This document shows, piece after piece, positions 29,661 to 39,857 of a DNA stretch of 64,000 nt. The position numbers and the translations under genes were made by a program. The stretch's first letter is position 1. Each line of letters starts with the position of its first letter. The notes under the pieces were generated by a model, which saw nothing but the letters and a program-made list of their open reading frames with translations, was not told where the DNA came from and did not search any database. Source of the DNA: Janthinobacterium sp. B9-8 (lineage in GTDB: Bacteria; Pseudomonadota; Gammaproteobacteria; Burkholderiales; Chitinibacteraceae); assembly GCF_000969645.2 (NCBI RefSeq), contig NZ_CP014222.1, positions 2,235,740 to 2,299,739 on the forward strand, written 5' to 3'.

Positions 29661-31019
29661 TTAAATAGATAAATCCGGGTTTTGTTCGCGATACTGCTGC
29701 AATTTATAACGCAAGGTTCTTTCGCTCATCCCCAGCTTTTCTGCGGTCGATTTACGTGCCCCCCCCAGCGACTTGAGTGTTTCCAATATATGCCTTTTTT
29801 CCAGCTCTTTGATATCACTCACGACAACCGGCGAATCAGGCAGCGGCAAGACCTCGGCCACAAGCGGTGCACCGGCAATATTTGCCGCCTTACCCGCTCC
29901 GTGCTGCGGCAAATACAGATGGTCGACCGCAATTTCGTCCCCAGGGGCCAAAATAAGCGCACGCTGCATCACATTATCTAGTTCTCGGATATTTCCTTCC
30001 CACGCATTCGCTAAAAGCGCAATCTCTGCCCCTGATGACAAAACCGGTACACGACGCTTTTGTCTTGCGGCATGCCTTGCCAGCATCGCTTTTGCCAAGG
30101 GCAAAATATCACTACGCCGCTCACGTAAACTTGGCAAATGCAAAGGAAAAACATTCAAGCGATAAAATAAATCTTCACGAAAACGACCTGCCACTACTTC
30201 CAGCTTCATATCGCGATTAGATGTTGCCAAGACCCGAATATCAATCCGAATCGGCTTACTCCCCCCCACCCGCTCTACTTCACGCTCTTGTAATACCCGT
30301 AGCAATTTAGCCTGTAAAGCCAGCGGCATTTCTGAGATTTCATCGAGTAATAAAGTGCCGCCATTGGCCTGCTCAAACTTTCCCAGATGCTGGCTTGCCG
30401 CACCCGTAAAAGCGCCTTTTTCATGCCCAAACAAGGTGGATTCTAATAACTGCTCAGGAATTGCAGCGCAATTAATCGCGACAAAAGGGCGGTGCGCCCG
30501 CTCGCTATTACGGTGCAAAAATTGCGCCAAAACTTCTTTACCCGTCCCCGACTCTCCCGTAATCATGACGGAAGCATCGGACAGCGCTACACGTCGCGAC
30601 ATTTCTAATAAGTTCAACATGGCCGGATCTTCAGCAATGACTTCTTCATCATCACTATCTGGCAACATGTATTTAGCCACTTCCTGAAGCAGGCGATCAG
30701 GCTCAAAAGGCTTAGGCAGATAATGGCAAGCGCCAGAATGCAAGGCAGCCACGGCTTTTTCGATAAGCCCATAGGCGGTCATTAAAATAACCGGCAGATA
30801 AGGGTAAAGCAGCTTAATTTCCTGCAACAGTGTTTCGCCATCCATAGGCTGCATTTGCACATCAGACAACACCAAGCCAACACGATTTTTTTCTAACACA
30901 CTGAGTGCATCGCCGCCTTCTTCGGCCACTAAAACAGCATACCCTCCCAACTCAAGCGTATCGGCCAGCGCTTCTCTCAGGCTATCGTCATCTTCAACAA
31001 TTAAAATCGGTAAGCTCAT
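29661..31019 (-). CDS. fleR: sigma-54-dependent flagellar response regulator (FleR/FlrC type)
   Basis: This NtrC-type activator has an N-terminal receiver (VEDDDSLREALADTLELGGY, phospho-Asp in LVLSDVQMQPMDG). It is followed by an AAA+ domain with Walker A GESGTGKEVLAQFLH and the sigma-54 contact motif GAFTGA. A Fis-type helix-turn-helix closes it (KSTAEKLGMSERTLRYKLQQ). I use the ATG at 31019 (452 residues); a GTG four codons upstream is possible. It lies 15 bp after cheB and directly before fliE. Its likely kinase FleS is 12.4 kb away at the other end of the che block. Confidence 0.9.
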   Translation of the reverse strand: MSLPILIVEDDDSLREALADTLELGGYAVLVAEEGGDALSVLEKNRVGLVLSDVQMQPMDGETLLQEIKLLYPYLPVILMTAYGLIEKAVAALHSGACHYLPKPFEPDRLLQEVAKYMLPDSDDEEVIAEDPAMLNLLEMSRRVALSDASVMITGESGTGKEVLAQFLHRNSERAHRPFVAINCAAIPEQLLESTLFGHEKGAFTGAASQHLGKFEQANGGTLLLDEISEMPLALQAKLLRVLQEREVERVGGSKPIRIDIRVLATSNRDMKLEVVAGRFREDLFYRLNVFPLHLPSLRERRSDILPLAKAMLARHAARQKRRVPVLSSGAEIALLANAWEGNIRELDNVMQRALILAPGDEIAVDHLYLPQHGAGKAANIAGAPLVAEVLPLPDSPVVVSDIKELEKRHILETLKSLGGARKSTAEKLGMSERTLRYKLQQYREQNPDLSI

Positions 31020-31033
31020 CAGGTCTTTCACTT

Positions 31034-32116
31034 TCAGATTCGTACATTACGCCCGCCATGCAGCGTTAAAAATGCCAGCACACGAGTGGAAATATCTTTA
31101 AGCGGCAGTGTTTCATGCACGCCGCCCAGCGCAATGGCTTCTTTGGGCATACCAAACACCACACAACTCGCTTCATCCTGCGCGTAGTTATATGCACCTG
31201 CCTGCTTCATTTCCAGCATGCCCACAGCACCATCTTTGCCCATACCCGTCAGAATCACGCCAATTGCATTCTTGCCGGCCAGATTAGCCACCGATCTAAA
31301 TAAAACATCCACGGAGGGGCGATGTCGGTTGACCGGCTCTCCCTGCGAAAGATGGCAAACATAATTGGCACCAGACACCCCAAGCATTAAGTGAGAATGA
31401 CCAGGTGCAATATAGGCGTGCCCAGGCAAAACACGCTCGCCGTGCTCTGCTTCTTTAACCGTGATGCTGCATAAAGAATTCAGCCGGTTAGCAAATGATT
31501 TAGTAAACATTTCCGGCATGTGCTGAGCAATCAGTATTGCGGGAGCATCAGGCGGCATGGGCATTAAAAATTCTTTAAGGGCTTCAGTTCCCCCTGTGGA
31601 TGCACCCACAATAATCAGCTTTTCTGTTTTTAATATCGGCCGGGACACTTTAGGCAGGACCACGTCTGCTGAATTATTTGGCATCACATTGCTGCTAAAC
31701 ATGGGCTTCACTTTTGCCTCCGCTGCGCAACGTATTTTTTCCCGAATATCATCGGCATATCCTTGAATTCCACGCACAATATCTAATTTTGGCTTGGCAA
31801 TAATATCTACAGCGCCTAGCTCTAAGGCGCGAAGAGCCGCTTCTGAACCCTGTTCAGTTAAAGAGGATATCATAATCACTGGTGTGGGCTTAAGCCGCAT
31901 TAAACGCTCGAGAAATTCCAGCCCGTCCATTTTAGGCATTTCGATGTCTAGCGTAATCACATCGGGGTTTAGCTGGCGAATTTTTTCTCTGGCAATAATA
32001 GGATCTGGTGCGGTGGCAATGCATTCTAAATCAGTCGTTTCATTAATAATTTCTGTTAATAGATTCCTCATTAGTGCGGAATCATCAATCACAATCACTC
32101 GTATCTTTTTTTTCAT
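31034..32116 (-). CDS. cheB: chemotaxis methylesterase/glutaminase CheB
   Basis: CheB removes methyl groups from receptors when phosphorylated by CheA. The receiver domain shows [17 protein letters not shown] and the phospho-site [11 protein letters not shown]. The C-terminal esterase has the catalytic Ser ([11 protein letters not shown]), His ([18 protein letters not shown]) and Asp ([12 protein letters not shown]). The ATG at 32116 (MKKKIRV) gives 360 residues; another ATG at 32131 follows the cheD stop directly. Encoded with cheR and cheD as usual. Confidence 0.96.
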   Translation of the reverse strand: MKKKIRVIVIDDSALMRNLLTEIINETTDLECIATAPDPIIAREKIRQLNPDVITLDIEMPKMDGLEFLERLMRLKPTPVIMISSLTEQGSEAALRALELGAVDIIAKPKLDIVRGIQGYADDIREKIRCAAEAKVKPMFSSNVMPNNSADVVLPKVSRPILKTEKLIIVGASTGGTEALKEFLMPMPPDAPAILIAQHMPEMFTKSFANRLNSLCSITVKEAEHGERVLPGHAYIAPGHSHLMLGVSGANYVCHLSQGEPVNRHRPSVDVLFRSVANLAGKNAIGVILTGMGKDGAVGMLEMKQAGAYNYAQDEASCVVFGMPKEAIALGGVHETLPLKDISTRVLAFLTLHGGRNVRI

Positions 32117-32131
32117 GGCTCTATTCCACAT

Positions 32132-32740
32132 TTAAAACAGATCAATATCTCCACCCTGCTTGGCATATTGAAGCCTAGAGCTATAATCTTTTTCCCGCTC
32201 AACAATTGTATTGTTATGCACAGCCTTGAGTTTTTTGACTAATACACGACCGGTTTGCGGAAAAAAATAAACTTTACGAGGAAAAACATCAAGCAAATCC
32301 TCTGACACCACCGGTATTCTTTCTAAATCTAAAAAAGACCGAACAAAATCAACATTTTTCTGGCCGATATTTGAAACAGTAAAACCGCGTAATACATTTC
32401 CTCCGCCGAATATTTTTGCTTCGAGTGAGCTTTTAGATCCACCCATTTTCATAATCTGATTAATCAGCATTTCCATTGCATACGTGCCATAGCGCGTGGC
32501 CAAACCTGCCATAGCCGTTGCTTCATCCGCCGCTTCTGGCAACATAAAGTGATTCATTCCACCAACACCGGTTTTTCTATCCCGGATACAGGCAGCCACA
32601 CAAGAGCCCAATACCGTTACGAGCAGCATATTGCGCCCGGTTACATAGTATTCTCCCGGCAATAATTTAGCGGCATCGATATCAAAGCTTTTATCAAAAT
32701 AGAGCGTTGGTGCTAAGACCTCTTCATATCCCTTGCTCAT
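32132..32740 (-). CDS. cheD: chemoreceptor glutamine deamidase CheD
   Basis: CheD deamidates receptor glutamines and can bind CheC-type phosphatases. The catalytic cysteine lies in LLVTVLGSCVAACIRD and the His in GGMNHFMLP, as in the family. The ATG at 32740 overlaps the cheR stop (ATGA), giving 202 residues. The protein ends in GGDIDLF, a tail also found on the membrane MCP at 39858-41054. No cheC is visible in the window. Confidence 0.95.
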   Translation of the reverse strand: MSKGYEEVLAPTLYFDKSFDIDAAKLLPGEYYVTGRNMLLVTVLGSCVAACIRDRKTGVGGMNHFMLPEAADEATAMAGLATRYGTYAMEMLINQIMKMGGSKSSLEAKIFGGGNVLRGFTVSNIGQKNVDFVRSFLDLERIPVVSEDLLDVFPRKVYFFPQTGRVLVKKLKAVHNNTIVEREKDYSSRLQYAKQGGDIDLF

Positions 32741-33591
32741 TTTGATGACCCCCACTCATGAATCGCCTTATCAGTCAGCCGATATACAGTCTTACCGCAG
32801 GAGTGAAACCACTCTGACATATGATGCAGATTTTCTGAATGCCCCACATATAAGAAACCATTCGGTTTTAATAATCGTCCCATTTTTTCCAGCATTACGC
32901 GCTGAGTGGCCTGATCAAAATAGATCATGACATTACGACAAAAAATAGCATCAAAATAAGGCAACAATGGCCATGAATGCGCCAGCAAATTAATTTGCTT
33001 AAATTCTATCATTTCTCTTAATTCGCGCCTTACTCTGGCCTGCCCTGTATTTTCTCCTTTTCCTTTCAAAAAAAATATTTTGCATCTTTCAGTAGAAACT
33101 TTATCCAGTTTATCCATTGAATAAATGCCACTTCTGGCTTTGGCTAGTACTTGGGTATCTAAATCTGATGCAATAATTTCTACATTAGGCTTCAGACTGC
33201 CATAAGCCTCAATAGCAGTCATCGCCAAAGAATAAGGCTCTTCCCCTGTACTGGAGGCCGAGCACCAAATACGCACCGGTCCGTGCAGTTTCTGCAATTG
33301 ATCAGAAAGCATGTCGAAATGATGCTTTTCTCTGAAAAAAAAGGTCAGATTAGTCGTCAGCGAATTCGTAAATTGTTGCCATTCTTCATGTTTGCGATCT
33401 GCTTCTAAAAAATCTAGATAGTCACTGAATTTTTCTAAATTCAAGGCCCTCAAGCGTCGTGCCAGCCGGCTATAAACCATTGACTGCTTACTTTCATTGA
33501 GCCGGATTCCCGCCCGTGCATAAATAATACTAACCACACGGCGAAAATCAGCATCAGTAAATACAAAATCCTGCTCACGCATATTGCTCAT
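32737..33591 (-). CDS. cheR: chemotaxis protein methyltransferase CheR
   Basis: CheR methylates receptor glutamates with S-adenosylmethionine. The 284-residue protein has the N-terminal helical domain (SRLARRLRALNLEKFSDYL) and the AdoMet domain with WCSASSTGEEPYSLAM and FCRNVMIYFDQATQ. The start is either of two ATGs at 33591 or 33582; neither has a clear ribosome site. The receptor gene upstream encodes a C-terminal DWEEF tail of the kind that tethers CheR. Confidence 0.95.
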   Translation of the reverse strand: MSNMREQDFVFTDADFRRVVSIIYARAGIRLNESKQSMVYSRLARRLRALNLEKFSDYLDFLEADRKHEEWQQFTNSLTTNLTFFFREKHHFDMLSDQLQKLHGPVRIWCSASSTGEEPYSLAMTAIEAYGSLKPNVEIIASDLDTQVLAKARSGIYSMDKLDKVSTERCKIFFLKGKGENTGQARVRRELREMIEFKQINLLAHSWPLLPYFDAIFCRNVMIYFDQATQRVMLEKMGRLLKPNGFLYVGHSENLHHMSEWFHSCGKTVYRLTDKAIHEWGSSK

Positions 33592-33696
33592 ATTGGCGAA
33601 CTCATCAAATAGCGAGGGGAGGCCGAGAGCACCATCAGCATTTTTCCATCAATGATATTTATTTAATGGGATAGACATGGGCACACAGCTTAATCA

Positions 33697-33727
33697 CCGA
33701 TCAGGGCATGCAAGAAGGGCTGATCGG
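33697..33727. repeat. CCGATCAG hairpin between mcp and cheR
   Basis: CCGATCAG (33697-33704) and CTGATCGG (33720-33727) form an 8-bp stem with a 15-nt loop in the 170-bp gap between the PAS receptor gene and cheR. An outer AGCACCAT/ATGGTGCT pair near the gap edges could enclose it. No T-run follows; role unknown. Confidence 0.45.
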
Positions 33728-33761
33728 CATAATCTGCCCCAAGCTAATGGTGCTTAGTCCA

Positions 33762-36623
33762 TTAAAACTCTTCCCAATCACCATCATCTGCCGTAGGGCT
33801 AGGCAATTTTTTCCCTGTACTCGCTAATTTTTTCGATGCGGGTGCCTGGCTAAGCTGAGGCGCTTTAAGTGCTGTGGTGGCACTACGTGGCGCAGCGAGC
33901 TGTTTAGTAGCAGCACCTGCATGCTGATAAGCGGCACCTACTTTAAACACAGCAATTGCATCAGCCAAGCTACCTGCCTGCTCTTCCAAACTCTCGGCAG
34001 CGGCCGCAGCTTCTTCAACCAGAGCTGCATTTTGTTGAGTGTTCTCATCCATCTGCACCACAGCCTGATTAACCTGCTCAATCCCTGAACTTTGCTCGGC
34101 ACTTGCTGCAGAAATTTCACTCATAATGTCGGTTACACGGCGCACAGCAGTCACCACCTCCTGCATTGTGCGGCCTGCTTCATCAACCAGCCGGGACCCC
34201 GATTCAACTTTAACTACCGAATCGCCAATCAAAGATTTAATCTCTTTGGCTGCCGCCGCAGAACGCTGTGCCAGATTACGCACTTCACTGGCTACCACAG
34301 CAAAGCCCCTTCCCTGCTCACCTGCTCTGGCCGCCTCAACCGCAGCATTCAAGGCCAGAATATTCGTTTGAAAAGCAATACCATCAATGACCGAAATAAT
34401 ATCGACGATTTTCTTAGCACTATTATTGATTTCAGACATGGTTGAAACCACCTGCTCAACCACCCCGCCTCCTTTGACAGCGATATCCGATGCGCCAATC
34501 GCCAACTGATTCGCTTGTCTGGCGTTCTCCGCATTTTGTTTCACTGTACCGGTCAGCTCTTCCATACTCGACGCGGTTTCTTCCAAGCTGGCGGCCTGTT
34601 GCTCGGTGCGGCTGGACAAATTATTATTTCCTGCGGCAATTTCTTGTGATGCCGTATTAATTAAGCCAACTGAATCTTTAATTTGCATCACGATTTCGGA
34701 TAAGCGCTCGCCAGTTAAATTGCAATCGTCTTTTAACTGCCCCAGCGTCCCTCGGTAATCACCACTAATCGTTTCAGACAAATCGCCTCTGGCCAAAGCA
34801 CCAAGCACCCTCACCACATCCGCCAAGCCTTTTTCATTAGACGACATCAGTTGATTCATGCCCTCACACAGCTTTAAAGTAAAGCCTTCTTTGCCTTCCA
34901 TCTTGGCGCGTTTAGAGAAATCGCCATGAATGGCCGCAGCATCAACAATTGCTGCAATTTCAGCCTCAACAGCCACTTCCTCAGTGCGATCCAGCCATTC
35001 AACAACCGTGCCTTGCCGCACACCATAATCATCATTTACAGGATTAGCGATTAATTTAAAAATACGCCCGCCCACCACAATTTCAGTCATGTAGGTGCTG
35101 CGTAAATGAGTCAGCATATCTCGCTGATGCACAGGATTTTTATGAAAGACATCAACGTTTTGCCCCATTAAATTACTCACATCAAACTGGGGCAACACTT
35201 TGCGCAATTCATTTTGCGCCGCACTCAACATGCCCATGACCGATTTATTCATGTAAATAATTTCGCGCTCATTATTGGCAATCATTACATTGGTAGTGCA
35301 ACCATCCAGTGCCGCCTTGATCCGGGCATTTTCAGCCGCCAGCTGGCTTGCCTTCGTGCTCGCCGCCAGCTCATCAGTAAGATCCTGCCACTCCACCACC
35401 GTACCCAGCCTTGATTTAGTTTTAGAAAATACAGGTGTCACCAAAAGCCGGAAAGTACGCCCGCCCAAAACCAATTGAGCCTCGTGCGTTGATTGCAAAG
35501 CAGATAGTAAATTTCGCTGATAAGCAGGATTCTTATGGAATATATCAATATTACTGCCGAGCACTTTTGAAGCAGAAAACTGCGGAACATCTTTGCGAAT
35601 GGCTGATTCTGCATTCATCAGCATTTTGTTCATCGAATCATTGGTATAAATAATATTAAAATGCTCATCGGCCATCATGACATTAGTTGATGCTGCATCC
35701 AGTGCAGATTGCAAATTAGCGCTCTCTACCGCCTCAGTCATATCAGATGCATACTTAACCACTTTATACGGCTTACCATTCACATCAAACAAAGGGTTAT
35801 AGCTTGCCTGAATCCATACCTTTTTACCGCCCTTACCAACGCGTTGATAAATACCCTTATCAAACTCACCCCTTCTTAATTTATCCCAAAAGCTAGTATA
35901 TTCCTGCGATTGTCGATAAGCAGGGTCAACAAACATACTATGATGCTGATCTTTAATTTCATTTAAGTTATAGCCAAGACAATTCAGGAAATTTTCATTC
36001 GCCGTTAATATTCTTCCAGTTAGATCAAATTCAATGACGGCCTGTGCTTTTCCAACCGCAGCATCTTTTGCCTTTAGCTCATTAGCTAGATTAATTAATT
36101 CAGTCACGTCAGTGGCAAGTTCAACCACCTTATAGGGCTTTCCATTGCTATCCAGCACGGGATTATAGCTAGCTTGAATCCAAATCTCTTTACCGCCACG
36201 ACCGATTCTCTTATATGTGCCCGTATCAAACTCACCGCGCCTCAGCTTATCCCAAAAAACGGTGTATTCTGGCGATATTCTTTGTGACGGCTCAAAAAAC
36301 ATACTATGGTGCTGATCTTTAATATCGCTTAAATTATAACCCAGACAGTTCAGAAAATTATCATTGGCAGTCAATATACGGCCAGTTAAATCAAACTCAA
36401 TCACCGCTTGTGATTTATCAATTGCATTCGTTTTTTCTTTTAACTCTTGTAGTGCTCCCTGCAAACTAATTATTTGTTTTTTATTTTCTTCTTCTTTTGC
36501 AGGATCAAATGCCAGCTCAGCCTTCATGGCTCTCGATTTTAATTCCTGTACTTCATCTTGCAAACTAAGAATCTGTCTTTTCGTTGCTTCTTCTTTAGCC
36601 GGATCTGAAAAGAAATTAAACAT
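33762..36623 (-). CDS. soluble four-PAS methyl-accepting chemotaxis protein with CheR-docking tail
   Basis: This 953-residue receptor has no membrane segment. Residues 1-70 hold two copies of a charged heptad repeat starting DPAKEE. Then come two near-identical PAS domains (about 72-176 and 193-297), each with [29 protein letters not shown] and WIQASYNP. Two further similar PAS domains follow (about 312-415 and 442-548), each with a TNVM opening and FHKNP. The signalling hairpin contains [20 protein letters not shown]. The protein ends DDGDWEEF, like the NWETF-type pentapeptide that binds CheR. PAS domains of this kind bind haem or flavin or sense redox; the ligand here is not known. cheW lies upstream and cheR downstream. 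Confidence 0.93.
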   Translation of the reverse strand: MFNFFSDPAKEEATKRQILSLQDEVQELKSRAMKAELAFDPAKEEENKKQIISLQGALQELKEKTNAIDKSQAVIEFDLTGRILTANDNFLNCLGYNLSDIKDQHHSMFFEPSQRISPEYTVFWDKLRRGEFDTGTYKRIGRGGKEIWIQASYNPVLDSNGKPYKVVELATDVTELINLANELKAKDAAVGKAQAVIEFDLTGRILTANENFLNCLGYNLNEIKDQHHSMFVDPAYRQSQEYTSFWDKLRRGEFDKGIYQRVGKGGKKVWIQASYNPLFDVNGKPYKVVKYASDMTEAVESANLQSALDAASTNVMMADEHFNIIYTNDSMNKMLMNAESAIRKDVPQFSASKVLGSNIDIFHKNPAYQRNLLSALQSTHEAQLVLGGRTFRLLVTPVFSKTKSRLGTVVEWQDLTDELAASTKASQLAAENARIKAALDGCTTNVMIANNEREIIYMNKSVMGMLSAAQNELRKVLPQFDVSNLMGQNVDVFHKNPVHQRDMLTHLRSTYMTEIVVGGRIFKLIANPVNDDYGVRQGTVVEWLDRTEEVAVEAEIAAIVDAAAIHGDFSKRAKMEGKEGFTLKLCEGMNQLMSSNEKGLADVVRVLGALARGDLSETISGDYRGTLGQLKDDCNLTGERLSEIVMQIKDSVGLINTASQEIAAGNNNLSSRTEQQAASLEETASSMEELTGTVKQNAENARQANQLAIGASDIAVKGGGVVEQVVSTMSEINNSAKKIVDIISVIDGIAFQTNILALNAAVEAARAGEQGRGFAVVASEVRNLAQRSAAAAKEIKSLIGDSVVKVESGSRLVDEAGRTMQEVVTAVRRVTDIMSEISAASAEQSSGIEQVNQAVVQMDENTQQNAALVEEAAAAAESLEEQAGSLADAIAVFKVGAAYQHAGAATKQLAAPRSATTALKAPQLSQAPASKKLASTGKKLPSPTADDGDWEEF
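35733..36410. repeat. tandem PAS duplication inside the receptor gene
   Basis: The DNA coding for PAS 1 (about 36096-36410) and PAS 2 (about 35733-36047) is a direct repeat with a period of roughly 366 bp. Long near-identical stretches are visible, for example ATGATGCTGATCTTTAAT versus ATGGTGCTGATCTTTAAT on the plus strand. Retained nucleotide similarity points to a fairly recent duplication or to gene conversion. Confidence 0.8.
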
Positions 36624-36645
36624 AACATACTCCTTGGGTCATCTA

Positions 36646-37131
36646 TTAAACTGTTACGGCAACATGATCAACCAATGCCATATCACTGCTGGTCATTAAT
36701 TTCTCAATATCAACAAGGATAATCATGCGTTCCTCTAAGGTGCCTAATCCTTGAATATAGGCAGTATCGAGAACCACACCGAATTCCGGAGCCGGTTTAA
36801 CGTGATTAGCCGCCAAAGTTAAAACATCTGAAACACCATCAACCACTATCCCCACAGTTCTGCTTGCTACATTAAGAATAATAACAACAGTAAAATGGTC
36901 ATACATAATATTGCCAAGCCCGAATTTAATTCTTAAATCAACAATCGGTACAATATTGCCACGCAAATTAATCACGCCTTTAATAAAAGCAGGCACATTA
37001 GCGATGCTTGTCACTGCATCATAACCTCGAATTTCCTGCACTTTTAAAATATCAATGCCGTACTCTTCATTACCCAGCGCAAATACCAGAATTTCCCGGG
37101 CGGTATCTGGGTGATCTAAGCCATTGTCCAT
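36646..37131 (-). CDS. cheW: chemotaxis coupling protein CheW
   Basis: CheW links receptors to CheA. The 161-residue protein is a single CheW fold: [22 protein letters not shown], then [18 protein letters not shown] and [13 protein letters not shown]. It lies between cheA and the PAS receptor gene, 36 bp after cheA. Confidence 0.96.
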   Translation of the reverse strand: MDNGLDHPDTAREILVFALGNEEYGIDILKVQEIRGYDAVTSIANVPAFIKGVINLRGNIVPIVDLRIKFGLGNIMYDHFTVVIILNVASRTVGIVVDGVSDVLTLAANHVKPAPEFGVVLDTAYIQGLGTLEERMIILVDIEKLMTSSDMALVDHVAVTV

Positions 37132-37167
37132 CTCTAGCCCTCTTTAAATAAACAAGATTAGAAACAC

Positions 37168-39336
37168 TTAAGCAACTGCCCGAATTAAGCCTTGACTAAT
37201 ATGAACCAACTGCGCCACATCTAAAATAAACGCAACATGGCCATCCCCCATAATTGTTGCACCTGCAACACCCGGCACTTTTCGATAATTAGTTTCTAAG
37301 TTTTTAACAACAACCTGATGCTGGCCCAATAGATCATCGACAAACATCGCTACTTTTTCCCCCTCGGCCTCTAAGATAATCACTAAGCCTTCGTGAAAAT
37401 GAGTCACCTTAGGAGGAACATTAAATATTTCATGCAATGCAATTAAAGGCAGATACTCCCCACGAACGTTAATCACCCGCCCTTTGCCTGCCATTGTTTT
37501 CACTTCATCAGGCCTAGGCTGTAAAGACTCAATAATAAAGGCCAAAGGAATAAGATAAATTTCTTCACCTACTGAAATCGACATGCCATCCAAAATAGCC
37601 AAGGTAAGCGGCAATCGGATACTCATGGTCGAGCCAATGCCATACATAGAACTAATTTCAATACGCCCACCCATAGATTGAATATTCCGGCGCACCACAT
37701 CCATGCCTACACCACGGCCGGATACATCGGTTACTTGAGCAGCAGTGGAAAAGCCTGCTTCAAAAATAAGTAACCAGACTTCACCATCGGTCATCGAATC
37801 GCTGACCGCAATATCACGCTCTCGTGCCTTAGCCAAAATACGCTCACGATTAAGACCTGCACCATCATCAGCGACTTCGATCACAATATTGCCACCCTGA
37901 TGAAACGCCCTTAACGTAAGCGTCCCGGTAGGAGATTTACCTTTAGCGATACGCTCATCAGGCAGCTCAATCCCGTGATCTAAGCTATTTCTCACCAAAT
38001 GCGTTAATGGATCGGATAGTTTTTCAATAAACCCTTTATCTAATTCAGTGCTTTCACCAATCAGTTTTAATTCTATTTTTTTATTTAGTTTTCCGGCTAA
38101 ATCTCTCACTAATCGAGGAAACCGGCTAAATACAAAAGAAATAGGCATCATACGAATCGACATCACCGATTCTTGCAGCTCACGCGTATTGCGCTCTAGC
38201 TGGCCGACACCTGAAAGCATATTTTCATGAATAACCGGATCAAGATTAAGCGCGGTTTGTACCAGCATGGATTGCGTAATCACTAATTCGCCCACTAAAT
38301 TAAGCAGTTGATCTACTTTCTCTACACTTACCCGTATCGAAGTATCTGCAGCGGCAGCAGAAGGTTTGACTACGGCACTGGGCGATGCTTTAGATTTTGC
38401 AGCCTGCGGTTCAGGCTCTTCTGATTTTGCTTCTTTTATAGGTGCACTTGTGGCGGCAGTGAGCACTTGAGGCCTTGGCTCAAAAAAACCATAACCAACA
38501 CCATCGCTTACCGTTTCAGCAGCAGCTTCAATACCAACTTCTGTAAAGAAACCATAGCCTTCTCCATCCTGAGACACGGGCGCAGGTTTATCATCCGTAA
38601 AAAAGCCGTATCCTTCACCATCTACTAAACCAGCCGGTTTAATAGGCTCAATATCTGTAAAGAAACCATACCCCTCTCCATCGCTTAATTGACTGACTTC
38701 GGCGGGCGTATTTTCTGATAGTGAATAGGCAATCTGAATTCTTGAAGGCTCAATTGCAAATGCCAAAGTATCGATAATTTCTTGTGGCAACGCGCTACTT
38801 AATATTTGATAGGCCCAATTTTTTTCCGCCCCGCCCTCAATGACAGCAACCAATTCCCCATATCCCTCAAGTGCCCTAATCACGGCTTGAGCATCAAATT
38901 CATCACCAGCGGCCACGACAATTTGCAGCCCTGATTCTTCGGCTACGGATTCATTTGCAAATTTTTCCAGCAGGCTGGTTATTTCTTTTGCCGCCTCCAG
39001 ATCAGCGCTACCGCCATCTCGGTGAGCGGATAAAATATTTTGCAAGACATCACCACTGCGCAAAAAAACATCAATCATACCTGCGCGCAGATCAAGCTCA
39101 TTTTTGCGGATTCTATCCAGTAAGTTTTCTAAGATATGTGTTACAGCGGCTAAATCAGTAAAACCAAAAGTTGCTGCGCCACCTTTAATCGAATGTGCGG
39201 CACGAAAAATAGCATTTAAGTCTTCACTATCCGGCTCATCCAAACTCAGCTTAAGCAGAATGGATTCCATCGTTGCAAGATGCTCTGCAGCTTCATCAAA
39301 GAAAACTGCAATAAACTGGCTCATATCAATCGCCAT
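37168..39336 (-). CDS. cheA: chemotaxis histidine kinase CheA (first copy) with four GYGFF motifs
   Basis: The 722-residue kinase has the P1 phosphotransfer His48 (AAHSIKGGAATFGF). Next is a middle region (about 130-210), then an unusual linker (about 216-285) with four copies of DG(E/V)GYGFF spaced 18-21 residues. The dimerisation domain (VEKVDQLLNLVGELVITQSM), ATPase domain (HLVRNSLDHGIELPDER, SGRGVGMDVVRRNI) and CheW-like P5 domain follow. It groups with cheY and cheW on one transcript. It differs clearly from the second CheA at 48093-50000. Confidence 0.95.
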   Translation of the reverse strand: MAIDMSQFIAVFFDEAAEHLATMESILLKLSLDEPDSEDLNAIFRAAHSIKGGAATFGFTDLAAVTHILENLLDRIRKNELDLRAGMIDVFLRSGDVLQNILSAHRDGGSADLEAAKEITSLLEKFANESVAEESGLQIVVAAGDEFDAQAVIRALEGYGELVAVIEGGAEKNWAYQILSSALPQEIIDTLAFAIEPSRIQIAYSLSENTPAEVSQLSDGEGYGFFTDIEPIKPAGLVDGEGYGFFTDDKPAPVSQDGEGYGFFTEVGIEAAAETVSDGVGYGFFEPRPQVLTAATSAPIKEAKSEEPEPQAAKSKASPSAVVKPSAAAADTSIRVSVEKVDQLLNLVGELVITQSMLVQTALNLDPVIHENMLSGVGQLERNTRELQESVMSIRMMPISFVFSRFPRLVRDLAGKLNKKIELKLIGESTELDKGFIEKLSDPLTHLVRNSLDHGIELPDERIAKGKSPTGTLTLRAFHQGGNIVIEVADDGAGLNRERILAKARERDIAVSDSMTDGEVWLLIFEAGFSTAAQVTDVSGRGVGMDVVRRNIQSMGGRIEISSMYGIGSTMSIRLPLTLAILDGMSISVGEEIYLIPLAFIIESLQPRPDEVKTMAGKGRVINVRGEYLPLIALHEIFNVPPKVTHFHEGLVIILEAEGEKVAMFVDDLLGQHQVVVKNLETNYRKVPGVAGATIMGDGHVAFILDVAQLVHISQGLIRAVA

Positions 39337-39368
39337 ACCCCCTCCTTCTGCGACGAGCAGCTAAAACA

Positions 39369-39734
39369 CTAGCCGATCACTTTTCGCACAACTTCGAGCA
39401 ATTTTTGAGGATCAAAGGGTTTAACGAGCCAGCCTGTTGCACCTGCCGATTTGCCTTGCATCTTCATTGCATCGCTAGATTCGGTAGTCAGCATCAGCAT
39501 CGGAGTCGATTTATATTGTGGCGTAGCACGCAAGGTTTTAATCAGCGTTAAGCCATCCATTCCCGGCATATTCTGATCAGTTAGAATTAAATCAACTTGC
39601 ATTTTCTTAGCTTGCTGTACACCCAGATTACCATCACTGGCTTCAAACACATCGTAGCCGGCACTTTTAAGAGTAAACACCACCATTTGCCGTATGGATG
39701 CAGAATCATCAACTGTCAGTATTTTTTTAGCCAT
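39369..39734 (-). CDS. cheY: chemotaxis response regulator CheY (first copy)
   Basis: A 121-residue single receiver domain. The ATG at 39734 (MAKKILTVDDSASIRQMV) has GGAGGG just upstream; the frame is open further upstream without homology. The phospho-Asp is in LILTDQNMPGMDG and the conserved Lys in GWLVKPFDP. Placed before cheA and after the CheZ-like receptor gene, it is the natural acceptor of the first CheA. It differs from the second CheY at 46830-47219, which resembles the E. coli motor CheY more closely. Confidence 0.93.
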   Translation of the reverse strand: MAKKILTVDDSASIRQMVVFTLKSAGYDVFEASDGNLGVQQAKKMQVDLILTDQNMPGMDGLTLIKTLRATPQYKSTPMLMLTTESSDAMKMQGKSAGATGWLVKPFDPQKLLEVVRKVIG

Positions 39735-39857
39735 ATACCCTCCAACTATGTATGAGTAGCGATATATTCGTTTAAATAAACAAATATTCATTCCTTATTT
39801 TTATATAAATAATTTATACAAAAAATATAGCAGATAGTGCATTTCACTTAAAAAATT

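Noticed and set aside
33762..36623. Assembly artefact as explanation of the repeated PAS DNA
   Set aside because: The two copies differ at many positions and both keep an intact frame, so they are true diverged duplicates.
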